Source: Periconia sp. R9002
Taxonomy: Eukaryota; Ascomycota; Dothideomycetes; Pleosporales; Periconiaceae
Direction: 5' to 3'
Length of the DNA: 64,000 bases
Assembly (NCBI GenBank): GCA_023627715.1
Contig: JAMAHW010000012.1
Span: 496,001-560,000, forward strand
This document shows, piece after piece, positions 30,660 through 43,339 of this stretch; position 1 is the first letter of the stretch; each line of letters begins with the position of its first letter. Position numbers and translations under genes: made by a program. The notes under the pieces were generated by a model. The model was given only the letters and a program-made list of their open reading frames with translations. It made no database searches and was not told the DNA's origin.

Positions 30660-32035
30660 TTTGGAGATTGCTGGGAGTTGATTTGGAGGGATTTGGAGGG
30701 GGGGGGGGAGAATATTTGCTGTGAATGATTGTTGGAGAGCTTAAGCTTGACGTTGGGATGGATGACGACGTTCTACCGAGGTGTGGCGTCAGATAGACTG
30801 CAGGTTAGATGATCTAATCTTATCACTTGGCGTTCATGGACCTTGCAGTGTGCTAGCCATGTCATCAACTCATTGTTGCAGGAAAGAAGGAAGTTGGAAA
30901 AATAACGTTGCAGGGAGTTACAGCAATGTTGAACCTTCAGTATGAGGGAATTGGGTGGTCAAACAAACATGGTATGCTAAAACAGGACGACCCATTTCCC
31001 TGACCCAATCAATTAATTGCTACATACCTAAGAACTCAGGTAGACCAGACACTAACTACCACGAAGAATTCATGAGTATAATAAGAATTTATTGTCATCG
31101 CGGGGACCGGTGCAAATCATTCACGGCATAGATATATCTGCAATGGAAAGCCTCACAAACGTCCTACGAAGGATTGTACACCATTCGGCAGATTAATACA
31201 GACGAAGTATAGACATAGATACATGAAAATATTCACACAACCCTCACACAATCTCTTCACTTCGTACAAAACCCTTATTTCTATGTACCTGTTTCCTTTC
31301 TTTCTTTCCCTTTATTCCTTTGTGGGTGCGAATATATGTGGATACAGTCATTTCATTTTTCAAACTATCAGAAAGTGTCCCGCACAGACAAAAAAAAAGG
31401 TACGGGGCCTTAGCTACAAAAAACAATCACAAAAAGATCAACACAACTGAAATTCATGGAAATATGATCAGGCAGCTGCTATCATGGCGTTCATGTAGAA
31501 GTATTGAATCTGTCAAATTCTGTACCACTCGATCAGTATGTAAAATTGCAAGAAATACAAACAATTTTACCAAAATCACCGATAAGCGCATCAGCGAAAA
31601 AGATACGAGGGTCATGTAGTGAAAAGAGTCCCAAAAGATACAGTATTCCCCCGTCCCCTATCAGTTGTCACAGTTTGCTTGCCTCTCCTTCAGTAGAGAA
31701 GCATTCAGCAAACATTTCCAAACTTAACGACCAAAGGCAATGAGCAACACATGGCACACAAAGGTGGGGAAACAAAAATTATGAGAAGCGCACATGTGAT
31801 TTTAGTTTCATTTCAATCACGCGAAGAAGTTATCATACATATGTATACAAGAATGGTATTTTGATGTCATATATAAACATGAACAGAAGAAGTTAAAAAA
31901 GCCAAAAAAGCAAGGCTTCGGAGAACCACAGGTTCAAGAAAAACACACACCGTTCGATCTAGCGAACAAAACCAGTCACTGAAGGGTTGATAATGTGGTG
32001 GGTCATATCATGTACGAATCCCTGGCAGTCTCCAT
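30660..32035. other. Intergenic, nothing recognised
   Basis: Shared promoter side of the M28 gene and the 3' side of the LPMO gene. A G-run lies at about 30700-30708 and A-runs near 31388. No frame with coding character. Confidence 0.45.
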
Positions 32036-33124
32036 CTAAAGAGACTCAACGCACTGGCTGTAGTAAGGGTTCTGCTCCTTGCAGACCCAGTTCTCAGCGC
32101 AGGATGTAGCGCCCTTGTATTCCTTTCCACCGCACTGGCCCCACTTGGCGACGGCGGCACCGGCGCCGGAACCGCTGGTAGGAGCAGGGCGAGCAGAGGT
32201 TGCGAGGGTGGTGGGCTTGGGCTGCGAGGGAGCACCAGTGGCGGAAGGAGCGGAGCTCACGGCCGGGGCGCTGGTGGCAGAAGGAGCAGCGGAAGGCGCA
32301 GCAGAGCTGGGGGCGGGGGCAGCGCTGGAAGATGGTGCAGGAGCAGGAGCAGCGCTGGAGGAGGGAGCAGGGGCCGGGGCGGCACCGCCGGAGCTACCGC
32401 CAGCCATGAGAGCAGGACCGGGGATAGGGTAATCAATGGTGCCAGCGTAAACGTTGAAGAGAATACCCTTGTCTTGGGCGGTGTAGAGAGCAGATCCGAG
32501 GGTACCCTTGGGGCTGGCAGTTCCGGAGCCGGTGACCTCGATGTTGATGCACTGGGGGTAGTTTTGAGCACCGTTAGGGTTGTTGGCGCTGTGGAGGGCA
32601 ATGATCTCGTGGCGGAAGACATATTTGCCAGCGGCAAGATCTTTGGGAACGGTGGTGGTCCAGGTGTTGTTGGTAGAGATCAATTCAACGGCAGCCCATT
32701 TGCCGTTCTCGTAGCCGGCTTCTTCAATTTTGACCCATTCGAGCTTCGTCTTGTCGACGGCAGAGCAGTCATCGCCGCAGTTGGCAGCGTAAGTGATGAC
32801 AGGGCCGACGTGAGATTCGGGCCAAGTGCTCCACTGCCATCCAACAGTTCCACCAGCGGCAACCTTGGCGGAGGCAGCAGCGGGCTTAGCGTTGATGTGG
32901 CAGTTGATGTCAGGGGAGGTGTAGCTGGTCTTGTCACCACCAACGTATCCATTGTCAAGGTTCTCGGCAGACCATCCTACAACGCCCTCAGGAATAGTTC
33001 CCGAGTAGTGGTACTCGGCCTTGTAACCGGGGAAGTAAACACCGTCAGCGACAACGCCGGTAACGGCGCCGTGGGCGTTGGCAGTAGCCGCGAGGGCAGC
33101 GAGACCGAAAATGATGGCAGACAT
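32036..33124 (-). CDS. Secreted AA9 lytic polysaccharide monooxygenase with CBM1 (362 aa)
   Basis: A single exon; the ATG at 33124 is chosen because it opens directly into a signal peptide (residues 1-17, ending ATANA). A longer frame upstream would bury it. Mature His18 (HGAVTGV) and His105 (PESHVGP) form the copper brace, with second-sphere H178 and Q187 and axial Y189 (QNYPQC). The catalytic domain ends near residue 255. Then comes a long low-complexity Ala/Pro/Ser linker, then a C-terminal CBM1 (about residues 326-362; WGQCGGKEYKGATSC with four cysteines). AA9 enzymes cleave cellulose oxidatively outside the cell, and CBM1 binds crystalline cellulose. The GC-rich repetitive linker produces several long antisense frames, which are shadows. 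Confidence 0.95.
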   Translation of the reverse strand: MSAIIFGLAALAATANAHGAVTGVVADGVYFPGYKAEYHYSGTIPEGVVGWSAENLDNGYVGGDKTSYTSPDINCHINAKPAAASAKVAAGGTVGWQWSTWPESHVGPVITYAANCGDDCSAVDKTKLEWVKIEEAGYENGKWAAVELISTNNTWTTTVPKDLAAGKYVFRHEIIALHSANNPNGAQNYPQCINIEVTGSGTASPKGTLGSALYTAQDKGILFNVYAGTIDYPIPGPALMAGGSSGGAAPAPAPSSSAAPAPAPSSSAAPAPSSAAPSAAPSATSAPAVSSAPSATGAPSQPKPTTLATSARPAPTSGSGAGAAVAKWGQCGGKEYKGATSCAENWVCKEQNPYYSQCVESL

Positions 33125-34578
33125 TGTTGATTTTGATGCGAAATCCGGTGGATGGTGTTGCTGGAAAGCGGGTGTGTAGTGTAGTGTTGAGAGATGGTAA
33201 AATGAATGTCTGGCCTGCTTCACACGGTGAAGGGACTGGAAGTGAATGAAAGTAGGAACGAAAGGACCTGTGGTGGAACGAAAGAATGAAGCCTGCGGTG
33301 AGGATGGTGTTCAAGGAAAGGGACCTGACGACTATTTATCTGCGCACCCAAATCCTCGGTACAAGCGCCCATGAGCTCCATCCCGTTCATAAAACGAGAA
33401 AGAGTGGGGACAAGGGATGATAGTCGTCTCACTCTTGGCAATACCAACAACTTGTATGATGAAGGGAGTCGTTGTGTTCACGCTAAGTGGACCTGACCGT
33501 TTCTCGAAGCCGGATAACCAGGCATGCCACAATGTACCCGTATCAGTCCAGACTGAACGCCGAAATGTTTGCTTATGCGTGGTCGGTAAACGAGTAGAGT
33601 GCCTCATGAAACGTGCGACAAGAGCCCCATGCTAATTTCCCTAGGCGTGGCGCCAGAGCCAAGTTTGTTGGTTTGTTTCTGTGCAAGCGGGCCCCAACCA
33701 CCATTTCTGCATTCATGCGAGGGAATGACGGCACGCATCGGTGACCTTTGCTTGGATGGGCGCGACGCCCACATGGCGTGCACGCAGCGTGTTGTTTCGC
33801 AAACAGATGACGGCGTTTATGCCTCGGCTGGGTAGTTGAAACAGCGATTCATAAGCGGCAATGCATGTCGTTTTCGTTTCTCTACCTGCAGAATCAATTA
33901 CAAGAACTAAACACGGCTATGCGCTCCAGTATACAGATGTGAAGACGGCATCTTTCTCCCTATTCACGCTTTTCGGGATTCCAGAGTGTTCTCGGACTGC
34001 ACAACCTGTCAGACTTACCTGCATGAGTAGGACAACGACATCGACATCTCCACCTCCAATCCACAATAGTCAGGAGGGTGTCATGATTGGTGCGAAATCA
34101 CTACCCTTCACCTGAAACCGCATGTTTTGAGAACAGGGCACCCGAGCTCAGGGCCACACCCGCTTCGCTTACAGGGGATTGGTAGCGCCCTCTCATCAAA
34201 AAAGCATAGCACCATCGATGTTGATATACATAAAACGCCGCTAATCAGATTTTGAGCGCCATGTGTGGACAATGGAACCGTGCATTGATGTGCCACGCGC
34301 AATCAGTCAACTATCGAAAAGCAATGACGAGAGTTGATAAGATTTTTTGCGGACGCTGTCATCTCGATTGGAGATTATGGCTTTTGTCGCTGGCAATCAT
34401 GGATTGACGTGGCCCAGGGGTGTGGTTTGTGCCGCTGTGTATACCCACACTGAATCACTCTCCGTATGGAGGCAAAAAGATATGCCGACCCTAGCGGAGA
34501 ATCAATAATCCACATCCAACAACACTGGATCTGAACTATTGATGACCACTTTTTGGGAATTAGCGATTTCTGGTCATT
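33125..34578. other. LPMO promoter region and intergenic sequence
   Basis: Contains a TATA-like CTATTTAT near 33331 upstream of the LPMO. No other coding signal is seen between 33.4 and 34.6 kb. Confidence 0.4.
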
Positions 34579-37540
34579 TCAATCCAGCCATGCCTGCAAT
34601 CCAGCAACTCCCAAGCCAGCAAGCGTTACTATCCAACTCGCAACACCGAACGCGCCCTGGACATCACCTTTTTTGCTCGTCCAGAGCACTGCGAACAGCA
34701 CGCTTCCAATGCCAAACCCGAGCATTATGACGGCCCACACCTTTTGCGCTTGAAACCCTTCTACCAGGTTGATGCCCCAGCCCATACCCGAGTGAAGGCG
34801 CTCTCTTCTTTTCGGAGCACGTTCATATGTCAAGATCTCGCCCTCGTAGTCTTCTGGATGCTTGAATAAATGCATGAGGTAGGCAGATCCGACTGGCGGC
34901 ATCAGGTCATGGGGCTCGAAAGTGTACGGATGTTGGGAGGGTGATTTCTCGTTGGAGAGTGACGAGACAGGTGGCATGGAGGGTGCTGCGCGAATGTCGG
35001 CGAAGCGGTTTCGATGAACTTCGAACTGTGCGAATTCGATCCTAGATAAGCCCCGAAGTCGTGCCCATTTGAACCAACCTTTATTGACGCGCTCATAGTG
35101 GTCTCGGAGAGCTAACGCGAGAGCTCTGTCGTCCTTAATCTTCTGGTTATTGACGTCAACATGTACCACTTTCGGAGTGAAGCGACCCTCGTTAGCACAA
35201 GTGAGGAGCCATGATTCCGGGGCGGATGCGCCAATATGCACACTAAAAGGATTGTTGCTTCGTAGGCGTGTTGGACTATACCGAGAGGCATCGCTCTGCT
35301 TGCCCCATAAGTTTCCGTTTCCTGCGTAGGTTGAGGCCGGTGTCGTTAATGTCGATGCCCTACTGTTCACATCAAACAAAGAGCTCATGGATGTGAAAGT
35401 GCTCGACTTGCTTGGCGGATCTGATGGCGAGTGCGAGCGTGGACGGTTGAGGTACCACTCAAGATCTCGAGCAGCACCCGGCTTGTTTTCGATGAAGTCA
35501 TCGTATAAGGAGTCGCCGCATGACTTTGGCCCCGTTAGTGGTCAAATCAAGCATTAGAGGGACAAGACTCACACAAGTCCAGCGCACTCGAACATGTTTC
35601 GGTGGAACAGGCGGTTCACTGCCATAGGCATCGCGTAGACTGGTAAGCCCTTCGAAAGCGACATCAATCAGTGCAGTTAATGCTAGATTGAGAAAGGTCG
35701 CTGTTAAGTTTTTCATCGGTGCCGGCGGCATTCTCGTCACTATGTGAGCAGGCAATATGCCGCCTGTGTCGCTTTCTGGTGGGTTTTCCATATTTGGTAC
35801 GGATTCGTTCTCTGTTGGATCTGCCGTAACCTCATCTGCAACATTACCAAAGGCTTTGTGCACAGCCGTGCGTAACTCTTCGGACGCGTCCACTTCTGAC
35901 CAAATAGGAGACGACTCTTCCGGCTTCTGTAAATGTCCTTGTGTCTCCACCGATGATGACATTGAAACTGACTTCTTTGTACGCGGTTTACGCTTGCGCT
36001 TTGTAACTGGGGAAGTGTTGGCGGACATAGCTCGCAGTACGTTGGTCTGTAGATTAAGGCGCGATCTCGAGGCACCTGCTTCATCAGTTCCTTCATCAGT
36101 TCCTTCATCAGAATATCGGTGGCGAAGAAGTGGTTCGGTAACTGAAGGTGAGGTTGGAATGGGACTTTGCCGTCGCATATCGAGCTCGCTAGGGAGATCC
36201 GTGCTTCGATGTTGTGAAGCCGACATGTCATGATCAATGGATTCGTGTAGCACGGGCCTTGGAAGGTCCATTCCTTCACCAGCAAAGGCAGTTTGATTGC
36301 GCGACAATGATCTTCGGAGCGATTTGTGAGCGCCGGACCGGTTGAGATTGGTGCGCACCCCTTTCCCCTTTGCCTTGGCCCGAGGAGCTTTCTGAACTCT
36401 CTTCACAGGACCCACGACCGACAATCCTCGTGTCGGAGTCTTGACTATGCTGAACGTTGAGCCTGACCTTCCAAGCATGACTGAGCTATTGCTTGAAAAA
36501 GGCTCGATATCTGTATCCTCCAGGCGATCGGCAATAGAACGGACATCAGGGAGCAAAGTTTCGGCATCACTCAATCCTTCTTCTAGGACGGATGCTCGTA
36601 TACTGGGCTCGCGGACTTGGTGCAGCCATTGGTTCACAGATGGCAAGCTCGCAGCTGCCAAGTTCGGTGTGCTGCGAGGAATGCCAGGCTCGCTCGATGA
36701 TCCAATCTCGAAGACTCCGCTTGGGGGTTCAGTGTGTGATTCCAAAGGAAGGGAAGCATCCAGTTCCACCGGCTTTATGTCTGCGGGCAGCTCCTGTGTT
36801 GCAAATGTTTCTACGCCAGGCTCTGCCGTGTTTGTCTTGGAGCCAAGGTGGACCTCTGCCACGTCGCTGCCGTCAGGATCAGATGTAGATCCTTTTAACA
36901 GTCTGACCACAAATCCTTTCCCGCTTTTCTTGATACGTGCTTTTATGTCGGCCAGCTTTCGCGACTGCGAAGAAGCTGTGGAATCGCTCCTTGAGAACGT
37001 AACTTTCCAATCCGGCACGACTTTGTTCAAAAACTCCGGAGGTATCGCATCTAGGTCCGACCAACCCTGTTTTTCGTCTTGTGGGCTTGAAGGGGGGCTT
37101 GATTTGAGCGTTTGGTATAAGGGAGAAACGTCATACCCCAAGCTGGGTACTGCTTTCAAGCTTGCGATAAGCTTCTTGGAGGCGGTCGCATGCGGATGGC
37201 TTCCTTTCTGCTGCTGGTGTTTCTGGTCAATATTGACCACTAGTTGAAATTGCCCCGGGTTATCCTTTTCTTCCTGCAATGTGAGGGTAAACGGGACTGA
37301 TTGTGTCTTTTCGTACTGTGGGAGCGGAGTGGCGCGGCCATCATCGTCGGGCTTTGAGGTTTGCATGTCTTTCTTCGCTGTTCGCATGGGTGCATTGAAT
37401 TGCGGGGCTGGTGAAGCCACGATTGAAGCCTAGAATCCACTGTCAGATACCGTCGCACGCACCAGTGAAACAACTTTGTGTACAAACAGGGCAACTATGC
37501 AATGGAGTGTGAAATGCATTTGGGCCCAACGACTTACCAT
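34579..37540 (-). CDS. Large hypothetical protein with C-terminal Cys motif and two membrane helices (934 aa)
   Basis: Proposed exons are 37540-37538 (the ATG alone), 37429-35573 and 35523-34579. Intron 1 (108 bases, ATG|GTAAGTCG ... GGATTCTAG|GCT) puts the start in frame with the long exon, which itself begins at a non-ATG codon. Otherwise the start would be the ATG at 37387. Intron 2 (49 bases) is GTGAGT ... CACTAACGGGGCCAAAG. Residues 1-560 are disordered, rich in S/T/P and charged, with a DEGT triplication (15-bp DNA repeat at 36078-36115). A hydrophobic helix follows, then the motif RVRWTCSCGDSLYDDFIENK, another polar part, and two C-terminal membrane helices ending GLGVAGLQAWLD. I recall the RWTCxCGxxLYDDF signature from uncharacterised filamentous-fungus proteins; function unknown. 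Confidence 0.78.
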
Positions 37541-37959
37541 GTTCACAGCTTGCACACCGGTAGCAAGCAGGAGTGCCTGGGAAATGCGGGCGGGAGGCCA
37601 CCATCGTTCTTTTAACGGCCAGGCTGCACAGCTGCAGTCAGCAGGATAGGATCAACAATGCATCGAATGAACGGCACCGCTCTCAAGGCGTTCTCAGTGC
37701 ACCGCCACATGACGAAGAGCGATCAATACGAGCGGGGCTGAGATGTGAGCGGCTGTGGGGGCTGGCTGGATGTTCATTGGATGGGGCTGAGGGCGGTAAG
37801 CTCAGATCCTACCAAAACATTTTCGAGGTTTATGAGGGAGGCCATCCTCATTTTTTGTGCTATGAGAATTGTTTCCTTGAAGTCTCGGTACCCTTGGGAT
37901 TTTCCTATCTGCTCCATACGATCGATTCCTCTCAGCTCTTGCAGTTGGCATCTGAAAAA

Positions 37960-37982
37960 TTAACCCTAACCCTAACCCTAAT
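37960..37982. repeat. Interstitial telomeric repeat, CCCTAA orientation
   Basis: Three perfect TAACCC units plus partial ends (ttaaccctaaccctaaccct followed by aatt). It lies between divergently placed genes, 420 bases outside the 37540 start and 800 bases before the GH93 gene. Confidence 0.9.
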
Positions 37983-38784
37983 TACAGTCAGCAGTTCTCA
38001 TCAAAATGGTTGGACTGAAGCAACATGCATACTTGGTTGGAAAGATTGATGCAACTAGTGGAGGTGATGAAGGAAGTTGTTGTCGTGATCCGTTGTCGTT
38101 CGTGCATAGATACGCTGCCTGTCTGCTGCGAGCTCCTGCCGACACGCAGACAATAAGGTATCGAAAACGAGAAGTATTGGAGCTCATCGCGTGATAGAAA
38201 GGGGCTTTTGGAGGTTCGTGATCGCGTTGTGATGAGGTCGGAATAAAGTTTCTGGCAGGTTGGTGTTGCGGCAGGTGCTGTGACAGGTGGTAGTAGTAGT
38301 ACCATGGCTCTTTCCAAACTAGCCCACTTCACCCACATGGCCCAACTTCACCACCCACTTCGTCATTCAGCTCGGTCAATTACTTTACTACTCCTCCAAG
38401 ATTCTCTTACGACCTTCCCAAACTTCACATGCTCCGTCTTCAGTCCTTGATTTCATTCCTGTTCTCATCACAAGTGACCGCGGCTAGGCTAACGCTATGC
38501 CAGTCCAAGCCGGCAAAAGTACCTGTCTTAGCTCGACTTTCGGTATAATATTGACATCTATAGGCGCTTCCCCGCAGAACTGCCTGTCAATTGATCGAGA
38601 ATTTCTCCGGAATGGCATCACCCCCGCATAAAATTACCCTCGTGATGGGAAATCCGGGGACCACGGTGCTGCTTGGCAGGCACGCACAAAAAACAGATAT
38701 GAACGCTCCAATCCGCGTGAAAAAATCTACTCTGGCCAGTCAGCATTCAAAGCTTCATCTTCCAATTACCAAGGCTCCATCAGA

Positions 38785-39906
38785 ATGAAGGTCGCTAGCT
38801 TCTTCCTCTCCCTTCTCCCCTTGGTGGCTGCTTTCCCCCAAGCCGCGCCACCAGAAACCTTCACCCAACGCGTCGTCTACACCCCACCGTCTGACTATAC
38901 TGACCCACGGGTTCTCTACGCACGCACCGCTCAGCTAGATGATGGCACACTTCTCGCGACATGGGAAAACTACAGCCCCGAGCCCCCAATGGTGTACTTC
39001 CCCATCTACAAGTCTACCGATAACGGATACACCTGGTCAGAACTTTCAAGAGTGGAAGATACGCAGAATGGTTGGGGTCTACGATATCAGCCTTTCCTCT
39101 ACGTGCTTCCAGAAGCCCTGGGCGAATATCCTGCTGGCACTGTTCTCCTTGCTGGCTCTTCCATCCCCACCGACCTTTCAAAGACCCAGATTGACCTGTA
39201 TGCATCTGCCGACAACGGTGCTACATGGACGTTCGTCTCGCACATTGCTGCCGGTGGAGAGGCACGACCCAACAATGGCCTGACTCCGGTCTGGGAGCCG
39301 TTCCTCATAAAGTACAAAGACACGTTGATTTGCTACTACTCTGACCAACGCGACAACGCGACGCATGGCCAGAAGATGGTGCACCAGACAACTACAGACC
39401 TGAAGGCATGGGGAGATGTCATTGAAGACGTAGCATACCCTACCTATACCGATCGTCCTGGCATGCCGACCGTCGCGGAGCTGCCCAACGGTCAGTTTCT
39501 GATGACGTACGAATACGGCGGCGGCCCAGACTTCTCGAACTACCAGTTTCCCGTCTACTTCAAGATTGTGTCTGACCCGGAACAGTTCGGCCCTGCGACT
39601 GGGCGTGTGCTGAGAGCCACAGATGGTACAATTCCTACAGGCTCGCCGTATGTGGTGTGGAGTCCAGTTGGGGGCGCGAATGGTACACTGATTGCAAGCG
39701 CGCACTCTCACGCGGACGTTTTTATCAACAAGCAGTTGGGTGAGGGGCCGTGGACGAGGCTTGCGACGGGCGAGTTGACGCACTATACCAGGCATTTGAG
39801 AGTGTTGCAGGATACTTCGAAACTGCTCATAATGGGAGGAGGGCAGCTGCCACCTAGCACGACGAACAAGATCCAACTCACGGTGATGAATATCGGAAAC
39901 CTGTAG
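38785..39906 (+). CDS. Secreted GH93 exo-alpha-L-1,5-arabinanase-like glycoside hydrolase (373 aa)
   Basis: Intronless, with a signal peptide at residues 1-16 (MKVASFFLSLLPLVAA). The fold is a six-bladed propeller of the sialidase type, with Asp-box-like turns (STDNGYTW, SADNGATW). Family-typical stretches include NGWGLRYQPFLYVLPEALGE, PVWEPFLIKY and LMTYEYGGGPDF. E171 and E243 match the positions I recall for the acid/base and nucleophile of Fusarium Arb93A (E170, E242), with a tyrosine at 334 near the third residue. GH93 enzymes release arabinobiose from linear arabinan, part of pectin breakdown outside the cell. A TATA-like GGTATAATA lies near 38542, rather far upstream. The length fits the family. 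Its neighbours are not related pectin genes. Confidence 0.9.
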   Translation: MKVASFFLSLLPLVAAFPQAAPPETFTQRVVYTPPSDYTDPRVLYARTAQLDDGTLLATWENYSPEPPMVYFPIYKSTDNGYTWSELSRVEDTQNGWGLRYQPFLYVLPEALGEYPAGTVLLAGSSIPTDLSKTQIDLYASADNGATWTFVSHIAAGGEARPNNGLTPVWEPFLIKYKDTLICYYSDQRDNATHGQKMVHQTTTDLKAWGDVIEDVAYPTYTDRPGMPTVAELPNGQFLMTYEYGGGPDFSNYQFPVYFKIVSDPEQFGPATGRVLRATDGTIPTGSPYVVWSPVGGANGTLIASAHSHADVFINKQLGEGPWTRLATGELTHYTRHLRVLQDTSKLLIMGGGQLPPSTTNKIQLTVMNIGNL

Positions 39907-39909
39907 ATG

Positions 39910-41620
39910 GAAAATTATTGCGCATTCTTAGATTCTATATTAATGTGATCCTGAACCTTATTCCCTACTAATATATCTATCAATGGCGCCGGCTGCTTCT
40001 ACGAGCATCGATCTAGCAGAAATGTGACGTATGGAGCACGGTACGCGAAAAAGGAAGCTGACTGTATGCAGATGTCGAGATAGAGTCCGGTCATGTAAAT
40101 AGGTAGATGCTCCATAGTGTTTATTCACCCAGTTCTAGACACCATCAAATGTGCCCAATCTCATATGCCTGTACACAAAGACTTGTTGGAGCCTTCAATC
40201 GATCGACCTTGTATTGTTCCCTCTCCTCCATTCCCTCACATCGCCTCACACTCCTCAAATCCTCTCATTTTCTTACTGTCCTCAAACTCCGCTCCTCGCT
40301 CCTTCGACACCTCCTCCATCCATCCCTCATACCCTTCAAACCGAGGCAGGTAACCTCCCTCTTCCCCAATCCCCACTCAAACTTCCCCCTTATCCACTAG
40401 ACCACACCCACCTCCGCAAACACCCACCCATCACTCCATACCTTTCCTCTCGTCAAAGTATCTAGGAAAAGAGAGAGAATGCTTATCTCCATCAAGCTTC
40501 CCAGTTCCCGTCCGTGTCCCAACCTAAAGCGAGTCCGGCCGTCAGCCGAAATCTGCCGGCCCCCCTGCTAGACGAGACTAGCCTGCTCCAGCCTTCCACC
40601 CCACTTGATTCGCCGAGCTGTTGTGCTTTTTACGAATGCAATTGCTTTCTTTTTCCTTTTCCGTGTGGTATCGCGTGCGTTCGTGGTGGGTGGTAAGCTT
40701 ATCAAGAGTGTCTGTGTCTGTGTGTGTATGTAATTGGAGGGGAGGGAGGAGGAGGGCGACGTCCGCGTAGGTACGGTAGGTATGTGGATGGGGAGGGGAT
40801 GGAAGGGTGGAACCGGCCGAAGAAGGCACGCGCTTTTCAAGGAAGGAGATGTTTATGGAAGGCCTGAGCCCAATACAGCAATCTCAGTCTATCCAAAGTT
40901 AGATCCCCTTTCATTTCAATCTCGAAAAAAAGAAAAGAACGTACATAAGTGATGATGTCGCACATGGGCGAACGCAGAACATCGCATCGGACCCCACCGC
41001 GCGACGCACGCGATGCTTCTCCGCTCACTCTAGTTAGTTACCAGTGACCACATCCGTACTCGGTACTTTCAGATTGTGGCTTGTTAGAGATCCAGGCATT
41101 CGGACGCGCGCGGCCGGGGCTCCTGATTGCGTACTCCCACTGCAAGCCACGTCCCGTGCTAACGCGCCCATTCGCAGTCTTAGTGTGTCCTTATCGCGGG
41201 TGTCTGGTCTAGACTGGGGGTTTGGTGTGTCTTCTCCATGCGCTTGAGGCTTCGGTACTATCAAGATTGGGTCTCGCCTAGCGCGGTGTCGATCTATCTG
41301 CACGCTTGCGGTAGGGGGAATTGGGATGATGTATTTAGGGCGATGGGGTCGCTGATTTTTTTTTTGCTCGTCGTCGGATTGTGTGTCTTGTGTGTGGGAA
41401 AAGTTTGCCTTTTTTTGAGATTTGTTTGCTGGAGTTTTTGTGACTTTGGTTTGGTGACGTGACAGCGAACGGATTGCGGAGTGCATGAACTTGACCTGCT
41501 ATCAATCGCGACACTGAAGCTTCCGGTGCTTCCTATCGACTTCCTCATATCGCCACTCGACAGATCGATTGAACGAACGCTCTCGCGCAGCAGCACCTGG
41601 GTGTACTATTTGGAGCCGCA
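39910..41620. other. Intergenic; CT-rich and repetitive, no gene supported
   Basis: Strongly pyrimidine-rich plus strand at 40200-40450 and GGGAGG-type purine runs at 40740-40810. The antisense and sense frames here are low-complexity artefacts. Confidence 0.45.
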
Positions 41621-41626
41621 AATACA

Positions 41627-43333
41627 ATGGAAGACAAACTTCAACACGACGTGGAAAAAGGAGGAATGCGGGAAGCGACAGCGACAGAAGACAATGCCGT
41701 GGCGGGCGAGACTTTCGAATACGGCGATGGGATGTACGCGAAGCTGCAGAGGCTGGCTGGGAAGCTGCACGTCGAGCAGCGAGGTATTGAGCGGGTGCCG
41801 GAGGACGAGCGCGACGATACGTCTTTGCTCAACGTCGGAACGATGGTACTTACTACTCCTACCTCCTCACTGCCCACATCCCCGCCTCCACCTCCTACCC
41901 CAGACCCTCCCCTCCATCGCTGACTCATTCCCTTCACAGTGGCTCTCTGCAAACATGGTTATCTCCTCCTTCGCCATTGGCCTCCTTGCGCAGAAGCTCT
42001 TCGTCCTCGGCTTCGTCGACGCAATCCTCACCTGCCTCTTCTTCAACCTCATCGGCATCCTCCCCGTTTGCTACTTCAGCACCTTCGGCCCGCGCTTCGG
42101 GCTGCGCCAAATGGTCCTCTCGCGCTTCTGGTTCGGCTGGCACGGCGTCAAGCTCATCGCCTTCTTCAACGTCCTCGCCTGTCTCGGCTGGAGCTCCGTC
42201 AACTCCATCGTCGGCGCCCAGCTCATCCACGCCGTCAATAACGACGTCCCTGGCTTCGCCGGCATCCTCATCATCGCGTTTTGCACTCTCGGCGTGTGCT
42301 TCTTCGGGTACAGGGTCGTTCATGCTTATGAGTTCTGGAGCTGGATCCCAACCTTTATCGTCTTTCTTATCATCTTGGGGACCTTTGCGAAGAGTGGTGC
42401 TTTTGTGAATATTCCTATGGGAGTGGGGACGTCCGAGTTGGGATCTGTGTTGAGCTTTGGGAGTGTCGTCTACGGCTTCGCCACGGGCTGGACGAGTTAC
42501 GCAGCCGATTACACCGTCTACCAACCAAAGAACCAGTCGAGGTGGAAGGTGTTTCTGGCCGTTTGGCTCGGACTCATCGTGCCCCTCCTCTTCACCGAGT
42601 TCTTGGGTATCGCAGTCATGACGGCCACGACCATCAACAACGGGGACAACCCTTACATGCTTGGATACAAGGCATCTGGGACAGGAGGCTTGCTGGCGGC
42701 CGTGCTGTTCCCTCCCCTTGGAGGTTTCGGCAAGTTCTGCCTCGTAGTGCTCGCCCTCAGCATCGTTGCAAACAACTGCCCCAACATCTACTCCGTCGCG
42801 TTGACTATGCAAGTCCTGGGCCACTGGACCCAACGCGTGCCTCGGTTCATCTGGACGGCGCTGGGAACTGCCGTTTACATTGCCATCGCCATACCTGGAT
42901 ACTCACACTTCGAGGAAGTCTTGGAGAACTTTATGAACTTCATCGGTACGTCCTCCCTCACACCCCACTACCCATCTCTTGTTCTCAAAGAAAGCATAAA
43001 TTGACAAGTCACATAGGTTACTGGCTCGCCATCTACGAAGGCGTCGCTTTCTCCGACCACTTCCTCTACAAGCGCAGCATGAACTCATACAACGTCGCGA
43101 TCTACGACCAACCCTCCAAGCTCCCTCCAAGCATCGCCGCCATCTTCGCCTTCTGCTGCGGCATTGCCGGTATGATAACAGGCATGAGCCAAGTGTGGTA
43201 TGTGGGACCGATTGCCCTACACGCTGGGGAGGCGCCATTTGGTGGCGATGTCGGATTCGAGCTGGGTTTCGTGTTCGCCTTTGTTAGCTACTCTGTTGCT
43301 AGGCACTTTGAGTTGAAGTATTTTGGGCGGTAG
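41627..43333 (+). CDS. NCS1-family purine/cytosine permease, FCY2-like (513 aa)
   Basis: Exons are 41627-41845, 41940-42945 and 43017-43333. Introns are GTACTT ... CCCTTCACAG (94 bases, phase 0) and GTACGTCC ... CACATAG (71 bases, phase 1). After a 70-residue cytosolic N-terminus there are about 12 membrane helices. NCS1 markers include FFNLIGILPVCYFSTFGPRFGLRQM, SRFWFGWHGVKLIAFFNVLACLGWSSVN, YAADYTVYQP, ALSIVANNCPNIYS and GYWLAIYEG. Fungal relatives (Fcy2 of yeast, FcyB of Aspergillus) are proton symporters for cytosine, adenine, guanine and hypoxanthine at the plasma membrane. Substrate assignment here is by family only. Large antisense frames over exon 2 (41934-42833) are shadows caused by GC-rich codons. 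Confidence 0.92.
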
Positions 43334-43339
43334 ATGATA

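Noticed and set aside
41934..42833. 299-codon antisense frame
   Set aside because: Shadow of the NCS1 permease exon; acidic composition comes from complementing hydrophobic C-ending codons.
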